Positions 50,401-59,404 of a stretch of 64,000 bases of DNA are shown piece by piece. A model generated the notes under the pieces. That model worked only from the letters and a program-made list of their open reading frames with translations. It was not told where the DNA came from and did not search any database. The stretch comes from Streptomyces sp. H39-S7 (GTDB lineage Bacteria > Actinomycetota > Actinomycetes > Streptomycetales > Streptomycetaceae). The DNA is taken from the NCBI RefSeq assembly GCF_027158205.1, contig NZ_JAPVLU010000027.1, positions 1 through 64,000 of the forward strand, written 5' to 3'. The position numbers and the translations under genes were made by a program. The first letter of the stretch is position 1. Each line of letters begins with the position of its first letter.

Positions 50401-51371
50401 TCTTGGACCGGGGTGATGGTCACGCTGCCCGCGCCGGCAGTGGTGGGCATGACAGCGGTCTGCGCGCCGGGCCCGGGACCGGACGCACTGCTGGTGGAGG
50501 CAGGGTCTGGGGCGGCGGAGGTCTCCTGGGCGGTGGCCGTCTTGGCTGCCCGGCCCGCCAGCGGACTGGCGGCCGGGTTGGTGGCGGGGGTGGAGTCCCA
50601 CATGGTGGGGGTGGGGGCGGTGAAGGCAATCTGACCGGTGCCGGTTTCGGTCGCCTGCAGGTTGCCTGCGGCATTGGCGGTGATGGTCAAGCCCGTACCG
50701 GAGGTGCCCAGCTTCAGGTTCTTGAGTGCTGGATTGGCTGCGGCTGCGGCGGATTTGACGACGAATACGTGACGCAGGCCGCCCTGTGCTGTGACGGTGA
50801 CCTGCAGGTCTACGTCCGGCAGCACATCGGCATAGCTGGCGGTGTCTCCGGCGAGGATTGGGGCGGGCAGCGTAAACGGCACGCTCAACGACAGAGTTTT
50901 ACCGGCCGCGTTGGTCAACGTTGCCAGAGGCCCGGTGCCGCCGTCAGACAGAACCACAGGGTGTATCGCGGCCTTCGGGGTGATGGTTCCGTCCGCGTTC
51001 GACCGCAAGCCCATGTCCACCGGTACCCACCCCCCGGCGACCTTCGCGCGGACCGGCTGCCCGCTCGTCGTGGTCGTGAACGTGCCATCCGGATTGACGA
51101 CCGTCTGCTCGAACTCCGTGGTCATGCTGTCGACTATCACCGGCTGCCCGGTGGATGCGGCCTTCGTCCGGGCAGCGTCGGCAGCGGCCTCGTCCGGTGG
51201 CACAGTCGCGGCATGCTGCGCCTCGGCCGGGTCGGACGACCCATCAGCGTGCGCGGGCGTGGTCATGCTCAGCATGCTGGCGGCGAGGGTCAGAGCGAGC
51301 AGCCCGGCCGCCCTGCGGTGCGGCCCTGAACGGGCGTTCTTGGTGTGTGGACGTGTGGTGCTGCCCCTCAT
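47436..51371 (-). CDS. Large secreted LamG / FG-GAP / DNRLRE-type protein
   Basis: 1311 residues from the ATG at 51371 (GGGAGGGG upstream; ATG 51404 is less well placed). Signal peptide: RRAAGLLALTLAASMLSMTTPAHA (cut near residue 38). It then has a beta-rich region like those of Streptomyces RHS proteins (YPVYIDPAWLPFDRTNLDWTWIQQGYP), a DNRLRE-like carbohydrate-binding module (AYYQFNNTAPLLGNVIHAASLNLAEY), Fn3-like modules, FG-GAP/VCBS calcium loops (DTTGDGSADIVTVGADGNLY; DLTGDGVPDLW) and a C-terminal LamG jelly-roll (about 1100-1311). No RHS repeats or toxin tail. Divergent from the RHS toxin gene; probably an exported adhesion or delivery partner. Seven-fold inner duplication was not tested. 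Confidence 0.75.
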   Translation of the reverse strand: MRGSTTRPHTKNARSGPHRRAAGLLALTLAASMLSMTTPAHADGSSDPAEAQHAATVPPDEAAADAARTKAASTGQPVIVDSMTTEFEQTVVNPDGTFTTTTSGQPVRAKVAGGWVPVDMGLRSNADGTITPKAAIHPVVLSDGGTGPLATLTNAAGKTLSLSVPFTLPAPILAGDTASYADVLPDVDLQVTVTAQGGLRHVFVVKSAAAAANPALKNLKLGTSGTGLTITANAAGNLQATETGTGQIAFTAPTPTMWDSTPATNPAASPLAGRAAKTATAQETSAAPDPASTSSASGPGPGAQTAVMPTTAGAGSVTITPVQDVLTGASTHYPVYIDPAWLPFDRTNLDWTWIQQGYPTADNWRGNSSTGETHPGVGMQDYQTKTGIERAYYQFNNTAPLLGNVIHAASLNLAEYESSSFSCTTTYPVYVYLSTQISEGTNWNNHQDDTSLGQSRLVGGAGHSGCSATVPFAFDVTSTVQQAANTGWQHITFGLHGNESNTTAFKRLTTNPVLTIQYDRHPLPPTGLKTDPIPRYATNGTTQPCVDVAEPTNQAFVGNPGTGGIHLSANVASEVNQPVRGYFSLWDDTAPGDKLTPHGQGYTGYVPTGNTVTYTVPTADFTDGHAYGWNVINSDGILSSAAVGACRFRVDLSPPTITTPTSADQVGNPSSTFPPSGNGQTTTLHPGDGGWIPFTAADHTPTEGAASGLACMRWSFDPTLSDAAWQCGSALPSGQVGAFPTHWGTNIYYLQAEDNAGNFSQITSYAFYVPWNPHGPAPVFGDTTGDGSADIVTVGADGNLYNHTVPGNTQTTSPATTLAAKAANIPWVNSAPDGVWKDYQLTHRGSLRGGMNVDDLIAHKSNSPDLYLYYNPGNTNADGRLDLHQTLKKPECVDDGSGTYCTGYNNSDWSTTLQIAALGDVSTSNLDPSKHFLNRAGLLTEETNPAGDAALWFYPTVSNVTLGTPVRLSATGWKGWELISPGDWSAQGHPGVWARNTRSGDVNGYTFTTALFQPLDPFGFPTGDPVPTLTTISSGTKIGNLSASTDPVIGSDGDLTGDGVPDLWSVTSTGEIDARPGITAGGPSTPVMAFHARIVVGTNGGTANQWPLAGTGADASGLNAAATTGGVTWTANHKGTTTGSATFDGTAALVTGSSALDTTQNYTVSTWAKIDTLSGDQFLVSQGGTTRQAFDLGYRPDTKTWTFTTTTGDTMTNTAPAANAPAGAATTGVWTHLTGVYDATSHTQTLYINGKYAGATTNTTPWRAPGHLSIGAIQLTSGSALYNPTHGSTSDVRTTPAALTAEQVLSLYQTS

Positions 51372-51639
51372 GGACGGGTCCCCTCCCGGCTCCGGAGTGC
51401 TCATGCACGTCCGTGAAAGGCGCACAGTAACCACACGTGCCGACAGCAGGGCAAGCACAATTGACCGAACTGAGGGGATCAACGATGACATGTCCGATGT
51501 CGTAGATGTGCCCGATGTTAAAGATGAGGAAAAGAGCGAGCCATGGAGGGATCAAGCGTTCGATATGAGAGCTACATTCCCCCTTCGGTGATCGCTTGTC
51601 TCGGACAGTGCGGCACTCGGGCGTGGGGGGAGTGCCGTC

Positions 51640-54600
51640 GTGGGGGCATGGGGCGATTTCTGGCGGGCCCGGTTGCGGTCTCGTCGAGCCTGGTTGGGCG
51701 CGGCGACGGTGCTGGCCACCACAGCCACGTTGCTCGGACCGGTTTCGAGTGAGTCGACAGCTTCGGGTCAGTCGCCGGACTGGAGCAAGATCTGGTCCCC
51801 GCCCAACACCGCCCTTCCCCGGACCCCCTCCGTCAAGGGAACTGCCGCCCCAGCTGCCTCAGCGGTCACGCCGCACTATGCGGTTCCGAAGACATGGGCC
51901 GGTCCGTCGGCGAGTCGGTCGCTGCATGGTGTGGCCACCGTCGCCCTTGGTGCGAATACCACATTTGCCACCTCCCAGATAGTCCAGGCGGGCCAACTCC
52001 CCGTTTGGCTAACCCCATTGACGCCGGCTGCGAAGAGAAACAACGCCGCTCTGGGTTCCGATCCCTTGTCGGCGCACGCTGATGTCAAGGTTGCGGTTGC
52101 GGCACCCGCCACGGCACGTGCCGCCGGACTCAGCGGACCCGTCGTCACGCTGCAAACGGCCAATGTCGGCGCGGCGGCCGGCCAGCTTCGGGTTGCCATC
52201 GGGTCCGACCAACTCGACGCTTCCTACGGGGCAGATGCCGCCTCGCGCTCCCGGCTGGTAGCACTGCCGGCCTGCGCCCTGACCACGCCCAAGGTCGCGG
52301 GCTGCCTCACGGCGACGCCCCTCCCCTCCCATTTCGATGCCGCAACCAAGCGCCTGGTCGCCGACGTCACGCTGCCCGCGGCCAAGCAGCCGGCGATCGA
52401 GGGCCGCAGCAGCAGCCCGACCACCTCGGCGGCGGGTGCCATGACAATCGCCGCGGTTCCGACCGCCTCCGGCGGAGGCGGCACCTACACGGCGACGAGT
52501 CTCACCCCGAGCGCCGCTTGGTCGGCCGGATCCAGCGGCGGCGGCTTCAACTACAGCTATCCCATCCAGGTGCCGCCAGCCCTGGGCGGCGACGCCCCGA
52601 ACGTCGCACTGTCCTACAACTCCTCGTCGGTGGACGGCCGAACGTCCTCCACCAATGCGCAGGCATCCTGGATCGGGGACGGCTGGGACTACACTCCCGG
52701 TTTCGTCGAGCGGTCCTACAAGTCGTGTGACAAGGGCGGGCTACCGCACTCTGGTGATGCCTGTTGGGGCGGCTACAACGCCGTCCTGTCCCTGGGCGGA
52801 CACTCCAGCGAACTCGTCAAAGACGACCAGAGCGGCACCTGGCGCCTGAAAAACGATGACGGATCCAAGGTCGAGTTCAGGACCGGTGCCACGAACGGAA
52901 CTTCCAACGGCGAGTATGTCCGGGTCAGCACGAGCTCGGGTTCGGTGTACTACTTCGGTCTCAACCACCTTCCCAGCGCCGATCCGGCGAACCCGGCCAA
53001 CGGCGGCAAGACCGATCCCGCCACCGGGTCCGCCTGGAGCGAACCGGTCTACTCGCCCAAGAGCGGGGACCCGTGCTACGACGCTGCCAAGGGCAGCGCT
53101 TCATGGTGCCAAATGGCGTGGCGCCTCAACCTGGACTACGCCGTCGACCCCCACGGCAACCTCACCACCTACACCTACACCCCCGAGCTCAACTACTACG
53201 CGCGCGGCGGCGGCCAGAACCCAGGCGCCGGTGTCCTGACCTCGTACACCCGCGGTGGTGCGCTCGCCTCGATCGCCTATGGTCAGCGCCTGACCGACCA
53301 GATCGCCGCCAAGGGCGCCAACAAGCCGGCCGCGAAAGTTGATTTCACTCCCGACCCGTTCGGCCGCTGCTCCACACTGGGCGGGTTCGTCTGCACCACG
53401 CTGACGAAGGACAATGCCGCCCACTGGCCGGACGTGCCCTACGACCAGAACTGCGCGAGCTCGGGCACCTGCACCAATTATGGGCCCAGCTTCTGGTCCA
53501 ACATCAGCCTGGCCTCCATCAGCACCAGTGTCCTGTCCAATGGCGCCGCCAAGCCGGTTGACACCTACACACTCACCCACACTTACGAGGAACCAGCCGA
53601 TGGCACCAAACCATCGCTGTGGCTGGCGAAGGTCCTGCGCACCGGCAAAAACGGCCCCACCGCGGTTCCACTGAAGCCGGTCTCCTTTGCTCCTGCGGAG
53701 ATGCCCAACCGAGTTGATGGCACCGACCTGGTCCCGGCTCCCGGGATCTTCAACCGCCCTCGCATCAAGACTCTCACCACTGAGACTGGCGAGAACATCG
53801 TCGTCGACTACAACCTCCCCGACTGCTCCCGTGTCGCCCACACGATGCCAGCCTCGGCGGACACCGACACCAAGGCCTGCTACAACGTCAAATGGACGCC
53901 CCCCGGCTCGGCCTACGGCGCCGATCCCACCTCGGACTGGTTCAACCACTACACGGTCAATCAGGTCACCGAGAGCGACCCGGTCGCCCACTCCACCGCG
54001 AAGGTCACCAGCTATAAGTACGGACCGGCGGCCTGGCACTTCAACGAGAACGAACTGACCGAGACCAAGTCCCGCACTTGGGACGAGTTCCGAGGTTTCG
54101 CAACGGTTACTACCACCACCGGTACCGGTCAGGACGGCCCTGCATCGCAGGTAGTGACGAAGTATCTGCAGGGTATGGACGGGGATGCGACCGCCGTAGG
54201 TGGTAAGAAGTCGGTCACCGTTGACGACTCCCTGGGCGAGTCGGTCACCGACTCCGACTGGCTGTCCGGGCAGGTACTGGAAAGCGACACCTACAACCAG
54301 GCCGGCGGCACGGTCACCGCGTACTCCGTCACCCGCGCCACCGGCCCGTCCACCACCGCCACTCACGTGCGCGGAACGGGTCTTCTCGACCTGGTGGCCC
54401 GTTACGGCGCCACTACCACCGTGGCAACGTCCAAGGCGCGCAGGGCCGACGGCAGCTGGCGCACCTCGACCACGACCACACGCACGGATCCGGACTTCGC
54501 CAACCGCACCATCAGTGTCGACACGACGGCCGACGGACAGCCCGAGCAGTGCACACTCGCGTCCTACGCTGTCAGCAGCAACGCTCTCATCACGGGCCTA

Positions 54601-57600
54601 GTCGCCGGCTCCACGAAGCTGTCTGGCACCGGCGCCTGCGCCGTCACCGCCACGGCTACCAACACCATCTCTGCCACCCGCACCTTCTACGACATGCAGC
54701 CCTATCAGAAGGCCGGGGTCGAGGGTAACGCCACGTCCGCGCAAGTGCTGGATCACTACGACGGCTCCGGCAACGCCGTCTACATCACCACCGCGACCAG
54801 CACCTACGACGCGTACGGGCGCACTACGTCGATCACCGACCCCAACAGCACCGATGCCCAGCACCCCGGCGGCGCGACGACGAGCACCACCTACACGCCC
54901 GCGTATACCGGGGAGCTGCCCGCCACCGTCACCATCACCAGCCCAGCCCCCGGCAGCACCGTCCCATGGACCACCAAAACGTCCCTGGACATCGCTCGCG
55001 ACCTGCCTTTGACCAGCACCGACGCCAACGGCAAGGTCACGGTCCAGTCCTATGACGCGCTCGGCCGCCTCACTGCCGTCTGGAAACCGGGCCGCACCAC
55101 CGCCCAGAATGCCAACTTCAAGTACGCCTACGCGGTCAACGGAACCAGCGCACCCTCAACCGTGACCACCTCGGTGCTCAGTTACAACGACGCTCAATAC
55201 AGCAGCTTCGTTCAGTTGTTCGACGGCTTCGGTCGCAGCAGACAGACTCAGACCACCCCAGGCATCTCCGCCTACACCGGGCGGGTGCTCAGCGACACGT
55301 TCTACGACTCCCAGGGCAGGACCATCGAGACCCGCTCCCCGTATTACGACGACACCGCAGTCCCCGGCGGCACCCTTTTCCAGACCCCTGAGAGCCAGGT
55401 GCCGGGTCAGAACAGCACCGTCTACGACGGACGGGGGCGCCCCACCGCGCAGGTGTTCTCCTCCTACGGAGTCGAGCAGTGGCGCACCACGACCGCCTAT
55501 CCGGGCGTGGACGAGACCGATGTGACGCCGCCCACCGGTGGCACCGCCACCACCGCCATAACTGACGGTCTGGGCCGCACCAGCCAGCTGTGGCAGTACA
55601 AAACCCCTACCGCGACCGGGCACGCCGACGACGCCGAGATCACCACCTACACCTTCACCTCCGCCGGCCATCCGGCCGGCCGTACGGACACGACCGGCAA
55701 GAACACCTGGACGTACCAATACGACCTGCGCGGCCGCCAGATCAGCGCCACCGACCCCGACACCGGTAAATCCACCCGCGTCTACGACGCCGACGGACGC
55801 CTGGCAATGACCACGGACGCCCGCCAGAAGAGCCTCAGCTACACCTACGACCTGATCGGCCGCCAGACCGGCTCCTACAGCGGAAGCAGCACCATCCCGG
55901 CCAACCAGCTGACCGCCGCGACCTACGACAGCATCAGCGGAGCCAAGGGCCAACCCGTCAGCTCCACCCGCTACGTCGGCGGCGCGGGCGGCAGCGCCTA
56001 CACCAGCCAAGTCACCGCCTACGACATCGGCTACCGGCCCACCTCCACCACCGTCACCATCCCGTCCGTAGAAAACGGGCTGGCCAACACCTACACGAGC
56101 CAGGCGTTGTACTACCCGATCTCCGGCAACATCCAGGCGTCCCGCGCCCCGGCGATGGGCGATGTGCCTGCCGAAACCCTCACGTACGGCTACGACGTGA
56201 ATGGGCCGCTGCTCAGCTTCGGCTCCGCATCGACCACCTATGACCTGGCCACCAACTACGACGCCTTCGGTCAGGCGATGCGCACCACGGTCAACCCGTG
56301 GGGCACTCAGATCGTCGCCACGCAGAACCATGACCTGGCCACTGGCGCCCTGCTCACCTCCTGGATCGACAAGCAGACGGCGGCCAACGGCGCGACCCAG
56401 CAGAGCACCTACACGTACAACCCGGCCGGCCAAGTCACCGCCATCCAGAACATCCCGGACAACACTCCGGCCCAGACCGACCTGCAGTGCTTCACCTACG
56501 ACAACCTGAACCGGCTGACCACCGCCTGGACCGACACCGGCGGTATCGTCACCAAGCCCCAGCCTTCCGTCTCGAACATCGGCGGCTGCAAGAACATCAC
56601 CCCCACCAGCGGCACCACCGCAGGATCCACGACCGTCGGCGGGCCCGCCGCGTACTGGACGTCCTACGGTTACGACACCACCGGCAACCGCACCAGCCTC
56701 ACACAGCACGACACCGCCGGGGACGCCGCGAAGGACATCACCACCACACAGGCGTTCGTCCCGACGGGACAGACCAATCAGCCCACCACCGCACCCGGAA
56801 CCGGTGGCGGCACCGGCGGTCCGCACGCCCTGGCATCCACGACGAGCACCGGACCCAACAACCCCGGTCCCAGCGCCTACCAGTACGACGCCATCGGCGA
56901 CACCACCTCCATCACCACCACAGCCGGCACCACCACCCTGGCCTGGGACGTTGAAGACAAGCTCACCTCCGTGAACAGCACCGGCACCAGCACCAGCTAC
57001 CTCTACGACGCAAGCGGTAGCCAACTCATCCGCCGCAATCCGGGCAAGACCACCCTCAACCTCGGCGTCGACGAACTCACCCTCGACACCACCACTAACC
57101 AGCTCCACGATGTTCGTACTTATGCGCTGCCCAACGGCCTCACTGCCGTCATCCAGAGCACCGGCATCACCTGGCAGGTCGGTGACCCCCACGGCACTGC
57201 CGGACTAGCACTGGACTCCGCAACCCTCGCCGAGACCCGACGCCCCGTCGACCCGTTCGGCACTCCCCGCGGCACTCAGCCCACCAACTGGGCCGGCGAC
57301 CACGGTTTCGTCGGTGGCACCCAAGACCCCGCCACAGGCCTCACCAACCTCGGCGCCCGCGAATACCAACCCACCACCGGACGCTTCCTCAACCCCGACC
57401 CACTCCTCGATAAAGCCACCCCTCAGCAGTGGAACGGCTACTCCTACAGCAACAACAACCCCGTCAACCTCTCCGACCCGACAGGTACGGACCCCGCCGG
57501 CACGCAGAACGGCTGTGGCTACGACCTCTCGCAGTGCAACCCGCAAGAATGCCAGGGTGTCAACGGGACCCCTTGCGGATCGGAAAAAACCACTTATGTG

Positions 57601-58419
57601 GGCGGAAAGCCCGGTGTGCCTGGATTGAAGGTCGGTACCTACAAGGACGGGCAGCCGACACTCGACAACATCCGGGTTCCCACCTACAAGGAACTTGACG
57701 CCCGCGGCTACACGCTCCATCAGGCCAGCTACGGCGAACTGATCGGACTGTGGATAAAGAGCCAATGCGGTTCGAGCCCTGTCACCTCGGATCAAAAGAA
57801 CTTCTGCAACGACGCCAGCGACGCAGGACTTCTTGCAGACCACAACAACGTCACCGAGTGCGTATCGCACGGAAGGAATTGTGGAGCAGCAGCATTGGAC
57901 CTCCTCACGGCTGCTCTCCTCGTGGCCAGCTTTCCCGCAGGGGCGGTAGCCGATGAAGGCGCACTCGTCGCACGAGAGGCGGCGGTAGCTGGCGAAGAAG
58001 GGGCAGTAGTGGGTGCCGCAGAATCAGATATCGCAAACATAGCCAGTGCTTGCGAGGGGGGGTGTATCAATGGGGGGCTTGGAAAGTTGGTTGATGTAGC
58101 CAAGCCGGACCCAGCTGCTGATGCACTGGCGGAACGACTCGGGGGGGTCTCGCGTGTAAGATTCAAGTACGATCCCGCCGGTAGGGAGTATGACGCGATT
58201 AGCGACCGATATGTTGCACAGTCGAAGCCTGCCGGATTTAGAATGGGAAGCGCGTTTCGAAACCAAGCCAAAGCAACTTTTGAAGCTGCAATAAAATCAG
58301 GCCGCACTCCATATTTCCATTTTGAAGGACCGCCCGAGCCGGGTGTCATTTCGAAGATCCAAGAATACGGGAACCGGTATGGCATCCAGGCCGTAATCGA
58401 TACAAGTCCGCTGGGGTGA
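51640..58419 (+). CDS. RHS-repeat polymorphic toxin
   Basis: 2259 residues from a GTG behind GGGGGGAG. A hydrophobic export/anchor segment is at about 18-36. An SpvB-like start follows (YPIQVPPALGGDAPNVALSYNSSSVDGRT near 310). YD/RHS repeats run from about 1000 to 1890 (YDALGRLTAVWKPG near 1137, YDLRGRQISATDPDTGK, YDNLNRLTTAW). The RHS core LGAREYQPTTGRFLNPDPL ... NPVNLSDPTG ends near residue 1949, the usual point of autoproteolysis. The variable C-terminus ends in a nuclease-like domain (about 2168-2259) with YDAISDRYVAQSK: Asp2185 or Asp2189 and Gln2194-x-Lys2196 fit the D...QxK core of restriction-endonuclease-fold toxins (Tox-REase-3 type). GC falls sharply in the toxin tip. The immunity gene starts four bases after the stop. 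Confidence 0.85.
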   Translation: MGAWGDFWRARLRSRRAWLGAATVLATTATLLGPVSSESTASGQSPDWSKIWSPPNTALPRTPSVKGTAAPAASAVTPHYAVPKTWAGPSASRSLHGVATVALGANTTFATSQIVQAGQLPVWLTPLTPAAKRNNAALGSDPLSAHADVKVAVAAPATARAAGLSGPVVTLQTANVGAAAGQLRVAIGSDQLDASYGADAASRSRLVALPACALTTPKVAGCLTATPLPSHFDAATKRLVADVTLPAAKQPAIEGRSSSPTTSAAGAMTIAAVPTASGGGGTYTATSLTPSAAWSAGSSGGGFNYSYPIQVPPALGGDAPNVALSYNSSSVDGRTSSTNAQASWIGDGWDYTPGFVERSYKSCDKGGLPHSGDACWGGYNAVLSLGGHSSELVKDDQSGTWRLKNDDGSKVEFRTGATNGTSNGEYVRVSTSSGSVYYFGLNHLPSADPANPANGGKTDPATGSAWSEPVYSPKSGDPCYDAAKGSASWCQMAWRLNLDYAVDPHGNLTTYTYTPELNYYARGGGQNPGAGVLTSYTRGGALASIAYGQRLTDQIAAKGANKPAAKVDFTPDPFGRCSTLGGFVCTTLTKDNAAHWPDVPYDQNCASSGTCTNYGPSFWSNISLASISTSVLSNGAAKPVDTYTLTHTYEEPADGTKPSLWLAKVLRTGKNGPTAVPLKPVSFAPAEMPNRVDGTDLVPAPGIFNRPRIKTLTTETGENIVVDYNLPDCSRVAHTMPASADTDTKACYNVKWTPPGSAYGADPTSDWFNHYTVNQVTESDPVAHSTAKVTSYKYGPAAWHFNENELTETKSRTWDEFRGFATVTTTTGTGQDGPASQVVTKYLQGMDGDATAVGGKKSVTVDDSLGESVTDSDWLSGQVLESDTYNQAGGTVTAYSVTRATGPSTTATHVRGTGLLDLVARYGATTTVATSKARRADGSWRTSTTTTRTDPDFANRTISVDTTADGQPEQCTLASYAVSSNALITGLVAGSTKLSGTGACAVTATATNTISATRTFYDMQPYQKAGVEGNATSAQVLDHYDGSGNAVYITTATSTYDAYGRTTSITDPNSTDAQHPGGATTSTTYTPAYTGELPATVTITSPAPGSTVPWTTKTSLDIARDLPLTSTDANGKVTVQSYDALGRLTAVWKPGRTTAQNANFKYAYAVNGTSAPSTVTTSVLSYNDAQYSSFVQLFDGFGRSRQTQTTPGISAYTGRVLSDTFYDSQGRTIETRSPYYDDTAVPGGTLFQTPESQVPGQNSTVYDGRGRPTAQVFSSYGVEQWRTTTAYPGVDETDVTPPTGGTATTAITDGLGRTSQLWQYKTPTATGHADDAEITTYTFTSAGHPAGRTDTTGKNTWTYQYDLRGRQISATDPDTGKSTRVYDADGRLAMTTDARQKSLSYTYDLIGRQTGSYSGSSTIPANQLTAATYDSISGAKGQPVSSTRYVGGAGGSAYTSQVTAYDIGYRPTSTTVTIPSVENGLANTYTSQALYYPISGNIQASRAPAMGDVPAETLTYGYDVNGPLLSFGSASTTYDLATNYDAFGQAMRTTVNPWGTQIVATQNHDLATGALLTSWIDKQTAANGATQQSTYTYNPAGQVTAIQNIPDNTPAQTDLQCFTYDNLNRLTTAWTDTGGIVTKPQPSVSNIGGCKNITPTSGTTAGSTTVGGPAAYWTSYGYDTTGNRTSLTQHDTAGDAAKDITTTQAFVPTGQTNQPTTAPGTGGGTGGPHALASTTSTGPNNPGPSAYQYDAIGDTTSITTTAGTTTLAWDVEDKLTSVNSTGTSTSYLYDASGSQLIRRNPGKTTLNLGVDELTLDTTTNQLHDVRTYALPNGLTAVIQSTGITWQVGDPHGTAGLALDSATLAETRRPVDPFGTPRGTQPTNWAGDHGFVGGTQDPATGLTNLGAREYQPTTGRFLNPDPLLDKATPQQWNGYSYSNNNPVNLSDPTGTDPAGTQNGCGYDLSQCNPQECQGVNGTPCGSEKTTYVGGKPGVPGLKVGTYKDGQPTLDNIRVPTYKELDARGYTLHQASYGELIGLWIKSQCGSSPVTSDQKNFCNDASDAGLLADHNNVTECVSHGRNCGAAALDLLTAALLVASFPAGAVADEGALVAREAAVAGEEGAVVGAAESDIANIASACEGGCINGGLGKLVDVAKPDPAADALAERLGGVSRVRFKYDPAGREYDAISDRYVAQSKPAGFRMGSAFRNQAKATFEAAIKSGRTPYFHFEGPPEPGVISKIQEYGNRYGIQAVIDTSPLG

Positions 58420-58423
58420 TCAA

Positions 58424-58819
58424 ATGTATGAATTCCATGGTTGGTTCGGGATTGCAGAATCTACGGAAGAGGCAGATGTAGGATCTCTAAGCGAAGGCCT
58501 GGAGGATCTCAAGGTCATGATTTCCGCCATCGCCTGGGCAACTGGGAAAGTTGAGCTCCACGTGTATAACGGGGAGAATTTCGTGATCGCTAACGGTGTG
58601 ATGAATCGCCGAAGGGATGAAGAGGGAGAACTAAGTGCCCTGTTGAATCATCTGGCCAGTAGATTCCCCGGAGCGTGGGGTATTCTGTACGAGCGCTCAG
58701 ATGACTTCGGCGGTCCTCCCGGGCCGGGTGCCTTTCGCGTACGTACCATGGCCAGGGGTGTAATCAACAATCGGCTCGATCCATTTCTATCTCCATGCCG
58801 TCCAATTATCGAGGATTGA
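58424..58819 (+). CDS. Imm7-like immunity protein
   Basis: 131 residues. MYEFHGWFGIAEST is the start pattern of the Imm7 immunity family, which neutralises nuclease toxins of polymorphic systems. The acidic N-terminal half and the ending FRVRTMARGVINNRLDPFLSPC also fit. It lies directly behind the toxin tip, with four bases between, and shares its low GC and AT-rich codons, so tip and immunity gene were probably acquired together. It should bind and block the C-terminal nuclease in the producer. Confidence 0.72.
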   Translation: MYEFHGWFGIAESTEEADVGSLSEGLEDLKVMISAIAWATGKVELHVYNGENFVIANGVMNRRRDEEGELSALLNHLASRFPGAWGILYERSDDFGGPPGPGAFRVRTMARGVINNRLDPFLSPCRPIIED

Positions 58820-58866
58820 GTCCGTACTGGAAGGCGTTCGCGGGCTGTGCGATGGCAGCATATTGA

Positions 58867-59179
58867 TCAGAAACTGATGGGGTTCTCGTTTAGGACGTAG
58901 CGGACGTGCGGGCCGCCGAAGTAGCCATGCACAATGTGCGGCTGACGCTGGCGTCTGCGGGAGAAGCGGCGGGTCTCCGCAGCGAGTTCGGCTTGGTCCC
59001 GGGCCCGGTACGGCTTGGGCAGGCTGTGCTTGAGGTCGGCGTTGACCAGTTCGTCGGGGTTCAACTCGGCGAGTACGGGGGCAGGAAGTGCACCTCGGTG
59101 TCGTCGGGGTGGGCAGCGAGCCAGTTGCGGACCCTCCTGGAACGGTGGGCGGAGTGCCCGTCGACCACGAGATGGACCT
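58867..59179 (-). pseudogene. IS630-family transposase remnant (3' end, frameshifted)
   Basis: Read on the minus strand, the first part gives VHLVVDGHSAHRSRRVRNWL, then AAHPDDTEVHFLPPYSP and a frameshift to TGA. The other frame continues LNPDELVNADLKHSLPKPY. Aligned to IS630 DDE transposases this is VDGHSAH ... LPPYSPELNPDELVN with one base missing near 59061. The 5' two thirds of the gene are absent, and the remnant starts exactly where the 39-bp repeat ends. No terminal inverted repeat was found. Confidence 0.75.
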
Positions 59180-59218
59180 AGTCCCTCGGACAGAGCTGAA
59201 AGTCCCTGAAATGTCCCT
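59180..59218. repeat. 39-bp direct repeat, right copy
   Basis: Same orientation as 47111-47149 with a single A/T difference (59212). It abuts the IS630 remnant and lies about 190 bases before the aspS2 leader. From 59219 to 59404 no gene is seen; a hairpin GACGAGAAGATCC/GGATCTTCGTC at 59328-59366 is the only structure. Confidence 0.7.
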
Positions 59219-59404
59219 GGCGTAGGTCGTCCTCGGCACGTCTGAACTGGTGGTGTGTGACCGCACTGGTTGTGTTGGGCGATCTGGGATCAACGAAGCT
59301 GTCCCCCTTGGCCAAGGCTCACTTCTGACGAGAAGATCCAGTTCGTACTCCGAGGGGATCTTCGTCGTTGCGGTGTATGAGTGCGCGCCTCTACTCTCTT
59401 CGGT

